Positions 13,020 through 23,327 of a DNA stretch of 64,000 bases are shown piece by piece. Under the pieces are notes generated by a model that was not told the DNA's origin, searched no databases, and saw only the letters and a program-made list of their open reading frames with translations. The position numbers and the translations under genes were made by a program. The first letter of the stretch is position 1, and every line of letters starts with the position of its first letter. This stretch comes from Tanypteryx hageni (taxonomy: Eukaryota > Arthropoda > Insecta > Odonata > Petaluridae), in contig CM054116.1 in assembly GCA_028673005.1 (NCBI GenBank), positions 134,903,681 to 134,967,680 of the forward strand, read 5' to 3'.

Positions 13020-13988
13020 CTAAGCTTCTCGGTTTGCCTGCTCCAGCTCCTCAGTTCTTCTACGGAGCTTTTCTGGGCTTCCAGCGAACAGTATAATGTC
13101 ATCAGCAAATCTCAAGTGACTCAAATACTCTCCATTTATCTTTATAATCTTTTCTTCCCAATCTACCGTTTTGAATACTTCCAGTAGAGCTGCTGCGAAT
13201 AATATTAGAGACATGGTATCACCATGCCTCACTCCTTTTTTGGTTTTAAAGGCACTTGTTTCTTCACGAAGCTGTATTAACGATATCACGTTATTGTAGG
13301 TATGATTCATTAATAATAATATACGTTTCTTCTACACTATGTTTTTTCATTGCATTTAACACCGAAGAAGTCTGAATAGAATCGAATGCTTTCTTGTAGT
13401 CGATGAAGCATATACAAAGAGGCAACTCATACTCATTAGTTCAATTATCTCTCTGACAACTTAAATGTGGTCAATCGTATTATATCCACTGCGAAATCCA
13501 GCTTGTTCTCTTGGTTGGGCGAAATCAAAATTCTTTTGAAGGCGCGTTGTGAGAATCTTTGTGAATACATTATAGACTGCCGGTAGCAGACTGATTGGCC
13601 AATATTTATTCAAATCTTCCTTGAAACCTTTTTTGTGCAAAAGGATGATGCTTGCGTGATTCCACGACTCTGATATACTCCTCTTCCTTAAGCAAGACGT
13701 CAAAATCCTGGAGAGGATTTTGTCCATACTATTACCTGTTGCCTTGAATATTTCTGCCGTGATGCTATCAATTCCAGATGCTTTTCCGCTCTTCATGCTT
13801 TTGATTGCATGTCTCACTTCTTCTGGAAGAATGTCTGGATCCTTTTCGGTGTCCATATTTCCTTCTTTATTTACTTCCTCATTGGTAAATGGATCTTCAT
13901 ACAGTTTAGTGAAAAATTCTTCTACTGGCTTTAGAATTAACTTCCTGCTATGGGCAATCTGACCATCTTCTAGCATCATTGCCATCAT
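13020..13988 (-). pseudogene. RTE LINE reverse transcriptase (fragments)
   Basis: 13461-13988 holds the RT fingers: MKSGKASGIDSITAEIF, SWNHASIILLHKKG and EQAGFRSGYNTIDHI. 13020-13310 holds the palm, with GVRHGDTMSLILF and the catalytic LRFADDIILF. The stretch between them (13311-13460) is shifted or stopped. The post-RT part continues to about 12413 in disrupted frames. The product would copy element RNA at a nicked site; this copy is dead. Confidence 0.85.
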
Positions 13989-14612
13989 CTATCTCTTACC
14001 AATCGAGAGATGCTATTTCATTTTCTATAGTTTTCTCTATTAGTGCATAATTCTTCACATCTTCTTTGATGGACTTACCAATAGTTTTGCTTAGCTCTGC
14101 GAAGTGGATCATTTCCTTAGGGTCATTAGTCATTTATATTTCCCTTCAGATAACTTTTTATCTGGCTTAACTTTAACACATCCGCCTATTTATAGTGCGG
14201 TTTCTCTGAGTACGTCTATTTATTTTTATTCCGCTTCTTGCTCTTTTAGTAGACGGAATCGATTTTTAAGTTCAATCTGAAATTCGTCCTTTCCTTCTTT
14301 TAACGCGTGTGTTGATAATAGACTTAGGCTTCTTTACACGCTTCTTTCTCCCCAACTTTGAATTGAACTTTATTCTACATCGTACCAATCAATGATCGCT
14401 TCTAGTTTTAAACTGGTTGAGGAGCGAACAGTCTTCTGTCTGTCATACCTTTTATTGACTAGTTTGTAGTAAATTTCATTTTTTATGCCATGGGGTCCCT
14501 TTCACCTCCAATTTCTGTCGGGGCTCTTTTTAAAGAAGGAGCTCATTATTGAGGGCTGGTGAATTCAGCAAAGTTAAAAAGTCTGCCTCGTCGCTCGTTT
14601 CTGTCTCCATTT

Positions 14613-15075
14613 TCACACTGCGCCGCCATGTTCCTTTCGTTCTCTTACCTTCGCATTGAAATCGCCCATGACCAACTTTAGATGGCAGCTTCCTTTGCCG
14701 TGCAGTTCTCCAATTTCTTGGTAGAAATTTTTTACTTCCTCATTCGAGTATGTTGAAGTTGGCGCGTATATTTGGACTATTTGCAGTTGATACCTCTTAT
14801 TTATTTGAATCGCTAGTCTAGCTGCTCGCTCGGATGAGCTTTCTATTTCCACGAAGTTGCTTTTCAATTTTTCGTTGAGGATGAATCCAACTCCTGCTGT
14901 TCTTCCTGTGTCAGTTACCCTGTAATGAATAATGTCCACTCTTTTCAGCTCCAGTAGGTCTCCTCCTTTTCTTCTTACCTCACTAAGCCCTCAAATATCC
15001 CACTAGATCTTCTCCAGTTCTTATTGAAGCTCCTGAAGTTTGTCTTCACTGGACAAAGTCCGGAAATTGTAGGTA
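14613..15075 (-). pseudogene. RTE LINE AP-endonuclease domain (fragment)
   Basis: The intact stretch 14613-14939 shows GRTAGVGFIL, the LQIVQIYAPT motif and VMGDFNAKV, the hallmarks of exonuclease-endonuclease-phosphatase domains that nick target DNA during retrotransposition. Upstream, an in-frame stretch interrupted by stops reads like the usual start (RTLSSEDKLQELQ). Domain order and spacing to the RT agree with one original ORF. Confidence 0.8.
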
Positions 15076-15403
15076 GTTAGGTTTAGGTTAAAGGAATTGG
15101 GTAAGGATGAGAAAGAGTGGTAGTGGTTGTTTAACCTCCGGGGATTCTTAGCAGCCTCTGCCTTCATACCTCGATCCTGACCACTGCCACCACGGTCAGG
15201 GGAAATCCGGCCTCCGGAGAACGAGGGCCGTTTTTAAAGTTGTGCATCATAAGAGGGTGAGCGTGGTGAGTTCCTCTTTCCGTTTGTACCCTTCCGCCGA
15301 CTTTGAGTCAGTTCACCGAGGAAGTTGGAAGGGTTGTATTCCTAATATGCTCAGTTAAATGGTTCCTTTGTGGGGTTCACAGATTTATATGTCGGCGCTG
15401 CAT

Positions 15404-15888
15404 ATTTAAGGCCAACTCAAACAGGCGAAGATATCACTGATGCGGACTTGTTTTTAAAGAGTCACACACAAGTGTGTGTTCTCCATGCGGTTAATTTTAA
15501 TTTGATATCATCTGACACGATGGATAGCGGTGTTCTTTGGTGCGACAGCGGCAAAGACATACGACCGCCAAATACTTGAATTAACAAGGTGCGTCTGCAC
15601 TGTTTACCGCGCCTGAGTTTCTCTCTCTCTCTCTCTATCGAGGGGTATAATCGAAAAGTGTAGGTGCCCTCTCGAGTGTCATCAAACAAAATTGACATTT
15701 TCTTAATATGTTCTTTGTCCATCCCGCAAGAATCACAGACAATTCAAGTTTCGTTTTCTGCCACTTACCGAGAAGACAAAAAATATCTTTAGGGAGACTT
15801 GGCTCGACTGATAAAGCAGCTTCCTGAGGGTGAAAGATGGACACATCCGAGTCTGTCTAATCTTCGCCTGTTTGAGTTGTCCTTTAAG
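15404..15888. repeat. Inverted repeat pair of about 40 bp enclosing (CT)n
   Basis: The left arm near 15404-15444 contains CAACTCAAACAGGCGAAGAT. The right arm near 15843-15888 contains its reverse complement with a few differences outside the core. A short CT microsatellite lies at 15619-15636. Possibly an unclassified MITE; no clean target duplication seen. Confidence 0.45.
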
Positions 15889-18222
15889 AAGGACTGGTAC
15901 GAGACGGTGCTCTGCTCGAGGTTTTTTCAGTTCATATCTAACAAGAAATGGCAAACAATGAAAAAATAGCAAAAGTCAGTGTCTGAAGGGACCTTGATGC
16001 CATAATATACAGTTTTTGTGGTAGTTTCTTGGTCGCTACGGATACTGATGATAGAGATCGCAAAAAAGAAACGACATTTTTTTCTAATCTGAAATCGCTA
16101 TCGGAAAAAGTTAGTGTCCTCATAAAAAGATCAAGTTTGTGTCCAGTCCGCGTAATGGCATCGAACAAATCTAAGAGTTCCTCGGATGGTAAACATTTAA
16201 CAATTTTCGTGAATTTTCGTTACCGTGGGGACAGCATTGTCTGCGGAATTCTTGAAGATTAGTTTTAAGTATAAAATATTTTCTTTGGCTATTGTAACGC
16301 GTTAACAAAAACATTATTTAGGCAAGAAAATGAACAAGTTGGTTCAAAAGACGAGGGAAACACCGAGGCAGAATAAGAATGTCTATTCATTCGCAAATAG
16401 GAAATACTATAATTAGTAATTATTAATTGCTATATGAAAGGCTTAGCACGCTCTCCGTATACTATTCCCTCCGTTAGATTCGCTTTCGATATCTTGAGTG
16501 GAATGAGATAAATAAAAATCTTATCGCAGATGGGATTTGATTAAACCAAGGTTTTGCCTCAGCCAATCGATTGAAAATATCCTCTTAATGGTAACGATTT
16601 GCTTCTTCGTTTTTTTAGTACTAGTACCAACTAGTACTTTAGTACTACCCACGTCGCACGAAACCATCTCGGTGGGCGCATGCGGGCCGTGGAGCCAGAG
16701 AAAATTTTGAGGGTGGGTGGGCGTTGTGGAAAAAGATAAAAAGAGGACGACTGCATAACTCCCCCCCCTCTCTCATCCAGCATACAAGAAGCAATTTAAA
16801 TCATCACCAAACAAATTATACGACTCGCGTGATTAAACATTCCGCCAAATGAATTTTTAAAAGTAAATTCTTCATAAAATCTCGGCTGGCAGAGACTTTA
16901 TTCGGTCGGATGCAATCCCTCGTAAGCCTCTGATGTGTAGGCGGTGGGTGGGATGCTCTTGAGACAAATGAACGGCTGCCGCATTGACGAGACGCCCGAG
17001 CGAGTCTCGTGTCCATTTCAGCCAAAAAAAATCCTTAATCAGTGGGAATTAATCAATTCTGACATGAACTGAACGGAAATTAGTGAAATAGTACTAAGAA
17101 CCGGTATTCTGTATCAGAAGCGATAACCGGATTTATTCAACTTCTTTTTTTGCCGCGAGAGCCACTCAGGCCATCTACTTACGGACGAATTTCACGCGGC
17201 GCGCATCTCATTTTACGATGAAATAAAATAAGATTTCAAAATGAAATATTTAGGTATTTTAGTTTTTCTTCCAATCCCTAGGCTGGCAACCTGCGACTCG
17301 CAAAGCTATTATGAAAAAGCTGACATTTTGACATTTCTCGATTGAATTTATGACTATAAAGCCTTTAACGCTAAAATTTCATAGCAAAATCTTTTTATAA
17401 TCAATTTTCAATTATTTAAAAACAGAATTTCTGGTTTGAACTCATACGGCTCGACAAAGTACAAGTACTACAAATGCGACCATCCACGGAAAATAATGTT
17501 GCCGACTCATTAATATAATCCATCGCCGGTTCGATTTAATCGAAAATACTATTTTCGTGAGCTATCGGCCATGGCCACGGCAGGTACCTAACTGCTGAAA
17601 TAAGTCCCATAGGAGAAAGTTTTATTCTATGTATAATATTTTAACTGTAGCGATATCTATTTAAATAATGAGCTAAGAAATCCAGTCACGCTGTAAGATA
17701 ACAGGTCGATGAACTGCGAGAATAACAAAAAGGCTTATACCTCAAATATTTCAATTAATTTTCGATCAAACTTGCAGAAATTACACACTACTTTTAAATA
17801 TTAAGTTGCTAACCGTTTACATTGAAGCCATGGTCTTGATTTTATGAGCGTTTATTTTCTCTATTTGATTAATACGGGGATGAGTGTACCACGTTAATCA
17901 TTTGCATATTAAAACAAATAATAATAAATAATCAATTTTCAATTGATATTGTGTTAAAAAGGGTTTCCAAGCCAGACATAGAGATTACTGAATTTTTAAA
18001 AAGATTTTGAGTATATTTTCGGCGAAAGCTGAACAATTTTTTAATTTTTGACTAAAAGCAAAAGAATACAATTTAACGAAACAATACCTTATATGGACTG
18101 GTAAGTAAAAGATATATAATTCATTTTATAGCATGTTCCAGAGAGTTAAAATAATTTTGGCCATATAAAAGTTGTCTAGCGTCATGTTTAACAAATATAT
18201 ATTAATTTTGTACGTAAAATTT
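15889..18222. other. AT-rich intergenic stretch
   Basis: No gene recognised. A cluster of overlapping AGTACT/ACTAGT palindromes lies at about 16615-16645. Confidence 0.4.
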
Positions 18223-18249
18223 TTATTTACCTATATCACGCTGAGAGAG

Positions 18250-18465
18250 AAAATTAAATTTTTGAGGGAAGAGTGAGAAGGAGAGGGCGAGGGTGAAAGG
18301 GAGAGTTAAAGGGAGGACAATGGGAGGGCGAAAGAAGAGAGGATGGGAAGAAGAGAGGGAGAAGAATAGCAGAGAGAGAATAGGAAGGAGAATTGGAGGG
18401 AGAGAGGCAGAATAGGAGGGAGAGAGGGAGGGAGGATGAGAGAAAGGGAGGAAGAATGGGAAGTA
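18250..18465. repeat. GA-rich low-complexity tract
   Basis: About 210 bp of imperfect GGGAGA/GAGAGG repeats. The minus-strand frame across it translates to Ser/Pro/Leu low complexity and is not a gene. Confidence 0.85.
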
Positions 18466-18508
18466 CATAAATTTTAATACTTAATCCATCATATTTGACG
18501 GGAAATTA

Positions 18509-18510
<2 letters not shown>

Positions 18511-18576
<66 letters not shown>
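18511..18576. repeat. (TA)n microsatellite
   Basis: An uninterrupted AT/TA dinucleotide run of roughly 65 bases, closed by CCGACGGTACGCG. Confidence 0.95.
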
Positions 18577-18578
<2 letters not shown>

Positions 18579-18955
18579 GACGGTACGCGTACACATACAG
18601 GTACGCCAAGAGTTTTGAAGAAGTACGAGAAAGTATTAAAGTACATATTATGACTTCAGAATCAAAAGTTTCGATGTTACGACTAATAATAACGTATAAA
18701 CAAAAATACGGTAAAACTGAATTGTAACGTTATTAATATGACTTACCAATATTAATTCAAGTGTTATTCATTTCATTATCAATTTAAAATGTATTTAGAG
18801 ATACGCGACCATTAAAAAAATGCTGTAAGACAGGTATGTCAAACTCAAATAGGTACCATGGCCACAATAAAGCAACGGATGTTATGGAATGGCCGCATTA
18901 TGATTAGAAGTTGTTTAACGGGGGACAGAGTTGGAAAAAAATACTTCATCTAGAA

Positions 18956-19419
18956 CAGGGCTGCCCAACATGCGGCCCGCGGGCCGAATGCGGTCCTATT
19001 AGCAATTTCATGCGGCCCACCACCAGTGTTACGTAGTTTGCAAAACTTTGTCATTTTTTATTTGCCCACCAAATGTTATTTCATATCTAATATCTATCAA
19101 AACCTGTTAAAATGTCTAGCATTAAATTGAGACCACTCAATAAATATTTCTCGATTCAAATAAGTTCTTTTTAATTATGTTTTTGATATTTTCTCAAAGG
19201 TGTTTCTAAGATTGAATTCCATCATGATTCTTAATATTGTATTGTTAACCCTAAAAACCTAATTTTAACTCTATTTTCACCCATATGGCGCCTAGAAATC
19301 TCTAATTAACTTCCGTGTTAACCAGTCCGCCGAAGCATTGACAATTTCAACTGCTTCCCACCGAAGGCCTCACTGCCACCAATGCGGTCCACCAAGTAGA
19401 GAAGGTTTACACATCACTG
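18956..19419. mobile_element. hAT MITE with perfect 8-bp target duplication ATCTAGAA
   Basis: Starts CAGGGCTGCCCAACATGC, with a GCGGCCCGCGGGCC box just inside, and ends ...CACATCACTG. Flanked by ATCTAGAA at 18948-18955 and 19420-19427, the 8-bp duplication typical of hAT transposition. At 464 bp with no transposase it is non-autonomous. Its right duplication is also the left duplication of the next element. Confidence 0.8.
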
Positions 19420-19427
19420 ATCTAGAA

Positions 19428-21653
19428 CAGGGGTTTGCAAACTTTTTTCTGCGGCCCAGTAAAACGAGAAAATATAGTATGTTGCGGCCCACAAAAATGT
19501 TTATTCATAAATTACTACATATAAATTAATAATTAGTGAATCTGCGACACAAAATAGCGTAAATTAATTAATTATTTCAATATTTCATACAAAGAATATA
19601 TGTGCGTGCTTGAAAACCAGAAATGCAGAACTGAATTTACATCTTAAAAATGAATCCGCATATAATTGAATACAGTATATTTAAACTGGAAAATGGAATC
19701 ATTCAAGAAGCGCGCACAATTTAATGCCAGAAAAATTAAACAATTTGTTCCTTTTCCAAAGACAATTGCCACTGATTTTATTTGAAACTCATTATATATT
19801 AATAAAAAAACAGTATTTTGCCGCCTAATTACCGCACTATTTAAGGCGATAAATTATTTTTAAAGCTGAGGCGCACAAATATGCAAGAAATTTTCCTCAA
19901 TGCCTTGATATTACTAGAAAGATAGAAATAATCGATAACTACTCTGTATAATAAAAAAAACCTTATGGTACTAACTGAATATTTGCTTAAAATTATTAAT
20001 CAAAAAATATTTAGACAATGCTATTCGAAAAATGAGTTATAAATTACGCAAGGAAAATAAGAATCCTGTTTTTCTTATTGCAAAGTAGGGTGGGAAATGA
20101 CATGATGGCAAATATGGCAGAATATAAAGAATTACCACTTGTATTTCAGATGCTGTATGTGCGCGCAGATGGTTTTCCGTTCTTGTCACCAAAGTAAAGA
20201 ATAATGTTTGTAAAAATCTTTATTAATAACGTTTGTTTCATGCAGAGTTTAGAAAGATTAATTTATTCAACGGATATGTCGGAGGAACACCTACATATAT
20301 TAGTGAGCCACTCTTCGAGAAAGCTAATTGTAGTATTTATTGGGATGCTAGGAAAGAGAGACGTGACATCAAAAGAAACTAACGCTTGGAAATCACCAAG
20401 TATTAAATTTCTGGAATTTTCAATGGTTCTTCAGCATTTTTATATAGGTTTTGAAATTCTTCAACTACCGATTTAGGAAGGGGATAAATGTGGAAATCAA
20501 TGCATGACACAAAAGGTCTCAGAAATTCCAGGTTTGTGGACTTAAGGTAAACAATGTAATATTGATATGGTAGGATTTGAAACCGTAATCTTATAATGTA
20601 AGACCTTTTCTGAGGTTTGGTCCGTTTTCTTATTTTGTGGTGTCCTTGGTAGAAAAATAATTTTATCAAAAGAATTTCGTGTGAAAAGTGAGTAAGGTCC
20701 GTTTTCAAATAATTGTTCAATTTTATCAAAATAATCATGCTGGTTCATGATACGATGGCAACGGACTTTTCTTTATCGGCTTTTAAATAAAAATCTTTTA
20801 ATTTTAAATTTTTGATGAGTATGTAATCGGGACTGGGAAGGTGATTTTATATTATGTTCCAGTTGTATTTTTCAAAGAGCTCTTACTTGATTTTTGGTAG
20901 AATCAATCAGGTTTTTAATAAAGGATTCAATGCTTATAATATCGTTCAAAGGAGGTTCTTTGTGAGGGAGACAAAAGTTAAGTCCTTTGCTCAAGAGATT
21001 GAGTTCTTGTTTAATAAATGTTTCTTCAGACAAGTTATGGACAATATCGATGTCATCAAAGTGTTTCATGTGGTCACTATAAAGGATTTTATGTTTTGTG
21101 CGTGTGTGAGAAAAAGTCTCTGGCATGTAGTAGTTTCCCCTAAACACGGAGTGTTTCTGAGATTGCGTGAGGGTCCTGGCGTTGAGTAATTTCTCCTAAA
21201 CCGGCGTGTGAGTACTTTCTGTTTATAATTTTTATTTATTTATTTTGCATTAGTTCTAATTAACCATAGGTCTCTGATATTACTTGCTCTTTGAACTAAA
21301 GATTGGTTTCTGGAAATATACCTTCAAGGCAATTTATCCCCAGATATAAGATTATCGAGAATGAAACTTCGGAAAATACGCTTTGCATTTCCCAGGAAAA
21401 TAATTAATGAGAAAGCAGATGGCGCTCCCTTGCTACGCGAGGGTGCCGCAGTGGGTCAGCTTTTGAGAAAGGCGTAGGACAATGACAAGTGCCCTAACAG
21501 CGGGAATGGGTGGGAAATTTTGTAAGGAAGATATTCGGCTGATTTGGTGATAACCATTTTACCTATCGAGGTACATACATACTATAAGCTTTGTGGGCAA
21601 GGGCCTTGCGGCCCATTTTCAACACTTCGCGGCCCATACTTTGGAAAACCCTG
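19428..21653. mobile_element. hAT-ended composite element carrying a Penelope fragment; target duplication ATCTAGAA
   Basis: The ends form a hAT-type TIR: CAGGGGTTTGCAAAC at the left and, read inward at the right, CAGGGTTTTCCAAAG, each followed by a GCGGCCC-type box. Perfect 8-bp duplications ATCTAGAA lie at 19420-19427 and 21654-21661. I find no hAT transposase in the 2226-bp interior; the identifiable coding matter is a Penelope-like RT fragment on minus. It is probably a non-autonomous hAT invaded by or carrying a Penelope element. Confidence 0.8.
20403..21147 (-). pseudogene. Penelope-like element, pre-RT and RT N-terminal fragment
   Basis: The stretch 20872-21147 reads VHNLSEETFIKQ, then LLSKGLNFCLP, the conserved lead-in to Penelope-type RTs. 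After a frame break, 20542-20748 has DYFDKIEQLFENGPYS. Then LP.VHKPG is followed, after another frameshift, by LRPFVSCID and YPLPKSVVEEF, which match the Penelope 'YGLPKxHKP...LRPIVS...YxLSKxL' core. The catalytic palm is missing. At least three frame breaks make it inactive. Confidence 0.72.
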
Positions 21654-21661
21654 ATCTAGAA

Positions 21662-22324
21662 GACTGGAAGTTTGCTTCGTAAATAAAATTTTCGAAACTG
21701 CGTTCTATTGCGCCTCAATAATTAAGAAAAAATCTTGTCTCCATTAAAACAAATAATTAAAGTGTTTATATAAAATCTCAAATGATTTAGTTGAGGCAGT
21801 AATTCGCAATCGAGCTGCAGTTAGATACAGAAAGGGTCGCATGCGAGCTGTCACTTTGACATGCCTGTCTAATTGTAAGAGATACGTCTGCAAAAAAGGT
21901 TTAAGAGCCTTGTAATAGAGGGACAAAGCATGTAAACAAATATTTTCACTGTCATATAATTATTCGCAGCGATAGTAACGTTCTAATCGAAACATCCACC
22001 TCCGAAAAGCGTCTTTATTCCGCGGAAGACTGTATATTGCAAATTTAATATATTTCTCGTTAACCCCTTTTGTGGGCGCGAAATCTTCACGATTTCATCA
22101 CCAGGTTGATCTAACTGATGCGTTGAAAAATTATCAAGGGCAATTAGGTAGTGATTTTTTAATTTTTCATTAAGTATTTTCTTTCGCTATTCCCATTGTA
22201 TATGACGGCGTATTTCCCCATAAATTAATTTCTTGTCCTGCAGGATCTTTTGAGCCATATTTCAAGTACATAGTTAATTGCAATTAAGTTGTGATTGTGC
22301 GGTTAAATTCGCTATATTGTAAAC
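21662..22324. other. AT-rich stretch between hAT groups
   Basis: No gene or element recognised. 22317-22324 (TTGTAAAC) is the target duplication of the next element. Confidence 0.4.
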
Positions 22325-23320
22325 AAATGGTTCCCAAATTGGGGGGCGTGAGGCGCTTACAGGGGGGCCGTGAGGCCACAAGAAAAAAATAAATTTTTAA
22401 TATGAAATCCAGTTGAAAAACGCCTTTTTTGCAGGATTTAATCATTTCTTTCGTTAGCATGCGCCAGAATTGTTGATCCAGATGTTAAAAATATTGGATT
22501 AGATTTCAGTATTTGTCCGAATTATTTATCGCCAAAGATAGAAATCCTTTCTGTAGCACATCCATCGTTATTTAAATCATAATGAAAAGTGAGAAGATGT
22601 ACGAAAAAGAAAATATTCAATTGGTCATAAGCACATAGAAATATTATCTGCAAAATAATTGTTAGTAATTCATTATGAATTATTGATAACTGTTTTGTGG
22701 ACAATATTTCAATATGCATATGACTAATTACATAAATGTTTTATTTATTGATCAACTAATCGTTACCTTTCTAAGTCATGAAAAATTATAGGGAACTATG
22801 AATGTGTACCACGTGAAAATAATTTTATATCGACTATCTGATTTTTAACTCACCAAAGAACTCAGAAGTAAGCTAGAAATGCTTTTTTGAAAAACAGGCT
22901 CTCCAGAATTCTTGTTAGGTTTGAATTGGTTTGAATGTGAAGTATTTTTGTGATATATATTATTACAACTATTACAAGTGTTAATTTAAAAAAAATACTG
23001 ACATTTTTTGTTCACTTGAACATATTCAATAAAATAATAATATGTTTTTATGCGTATTTTTCAATGCATGATATTTATGCATTTGATATATGGGTAAATA
23101 GTTATGAGTTAATTGATCATTAACAACAATAGATATAAATCTGTTAAAAAATATGTAATAAAACGTTCCAAATAAATAAAATGCATATAAACAATAATAG
23201 TATAAGTATGCGTGCAAACGGTTACATTTATTTCAATCGAATAACTGAGGGGGGCGTGAGAGTTTCGTGAAAACCAAAGGGGGGGAGGGGGCGAAATGAC
23301 AAAAGGTTTGGGAAACGCTG
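22325..23320. mobile_element. hAT MITE, 996 bp, with TTCCCAAA ends
   Basis: The left end reads AAATGGTTCCCAAATTGGGG; the right end, read inward, reads CAGCGTTTCCCAAACC. Both carry G-rich tracts just inside. The left target copy TTGTAAAC (22317-22324) pairs with TTATAAAC at 26035-26042, 7 of 8, once the hAT at 23328-26033 is removed. No transposase inside. Confidence 0.7.
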
Positions 23321-23327
23321 TTGTAAA

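Larger units (their letters stand above)
12390..15110 (-). mobile_element. RTE-type non-LTR retrotransposon, broken
   Basis: A minus-strand LINE with its parts in the right order: endonuclease start near 15060, AP-endonuclease core at 14613-14939, reverse transcriptase at 13461-13988 and 13020-13310, and the post-RT region down to about 12413. The 3' end carries a short TGATGATGAT-like tail (ATCATCATC at 12391-12399 on plus), as in RTE-clade LINEs. Several stops and frameshifts split the single ORF, so it is inactive. Clade is assigned from the RT wording (EQAGFRSGYNTIDHI, LSHLRFADDI) and the tail; a close relative in the same group is possible. Confidence 0.82.

Noticed and set aside
18223..18468. 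81-codon minus-strand frame, Ser/Pro/Leu-rich
   Set aside because: Translation of a GA-rich low-complexity tract.
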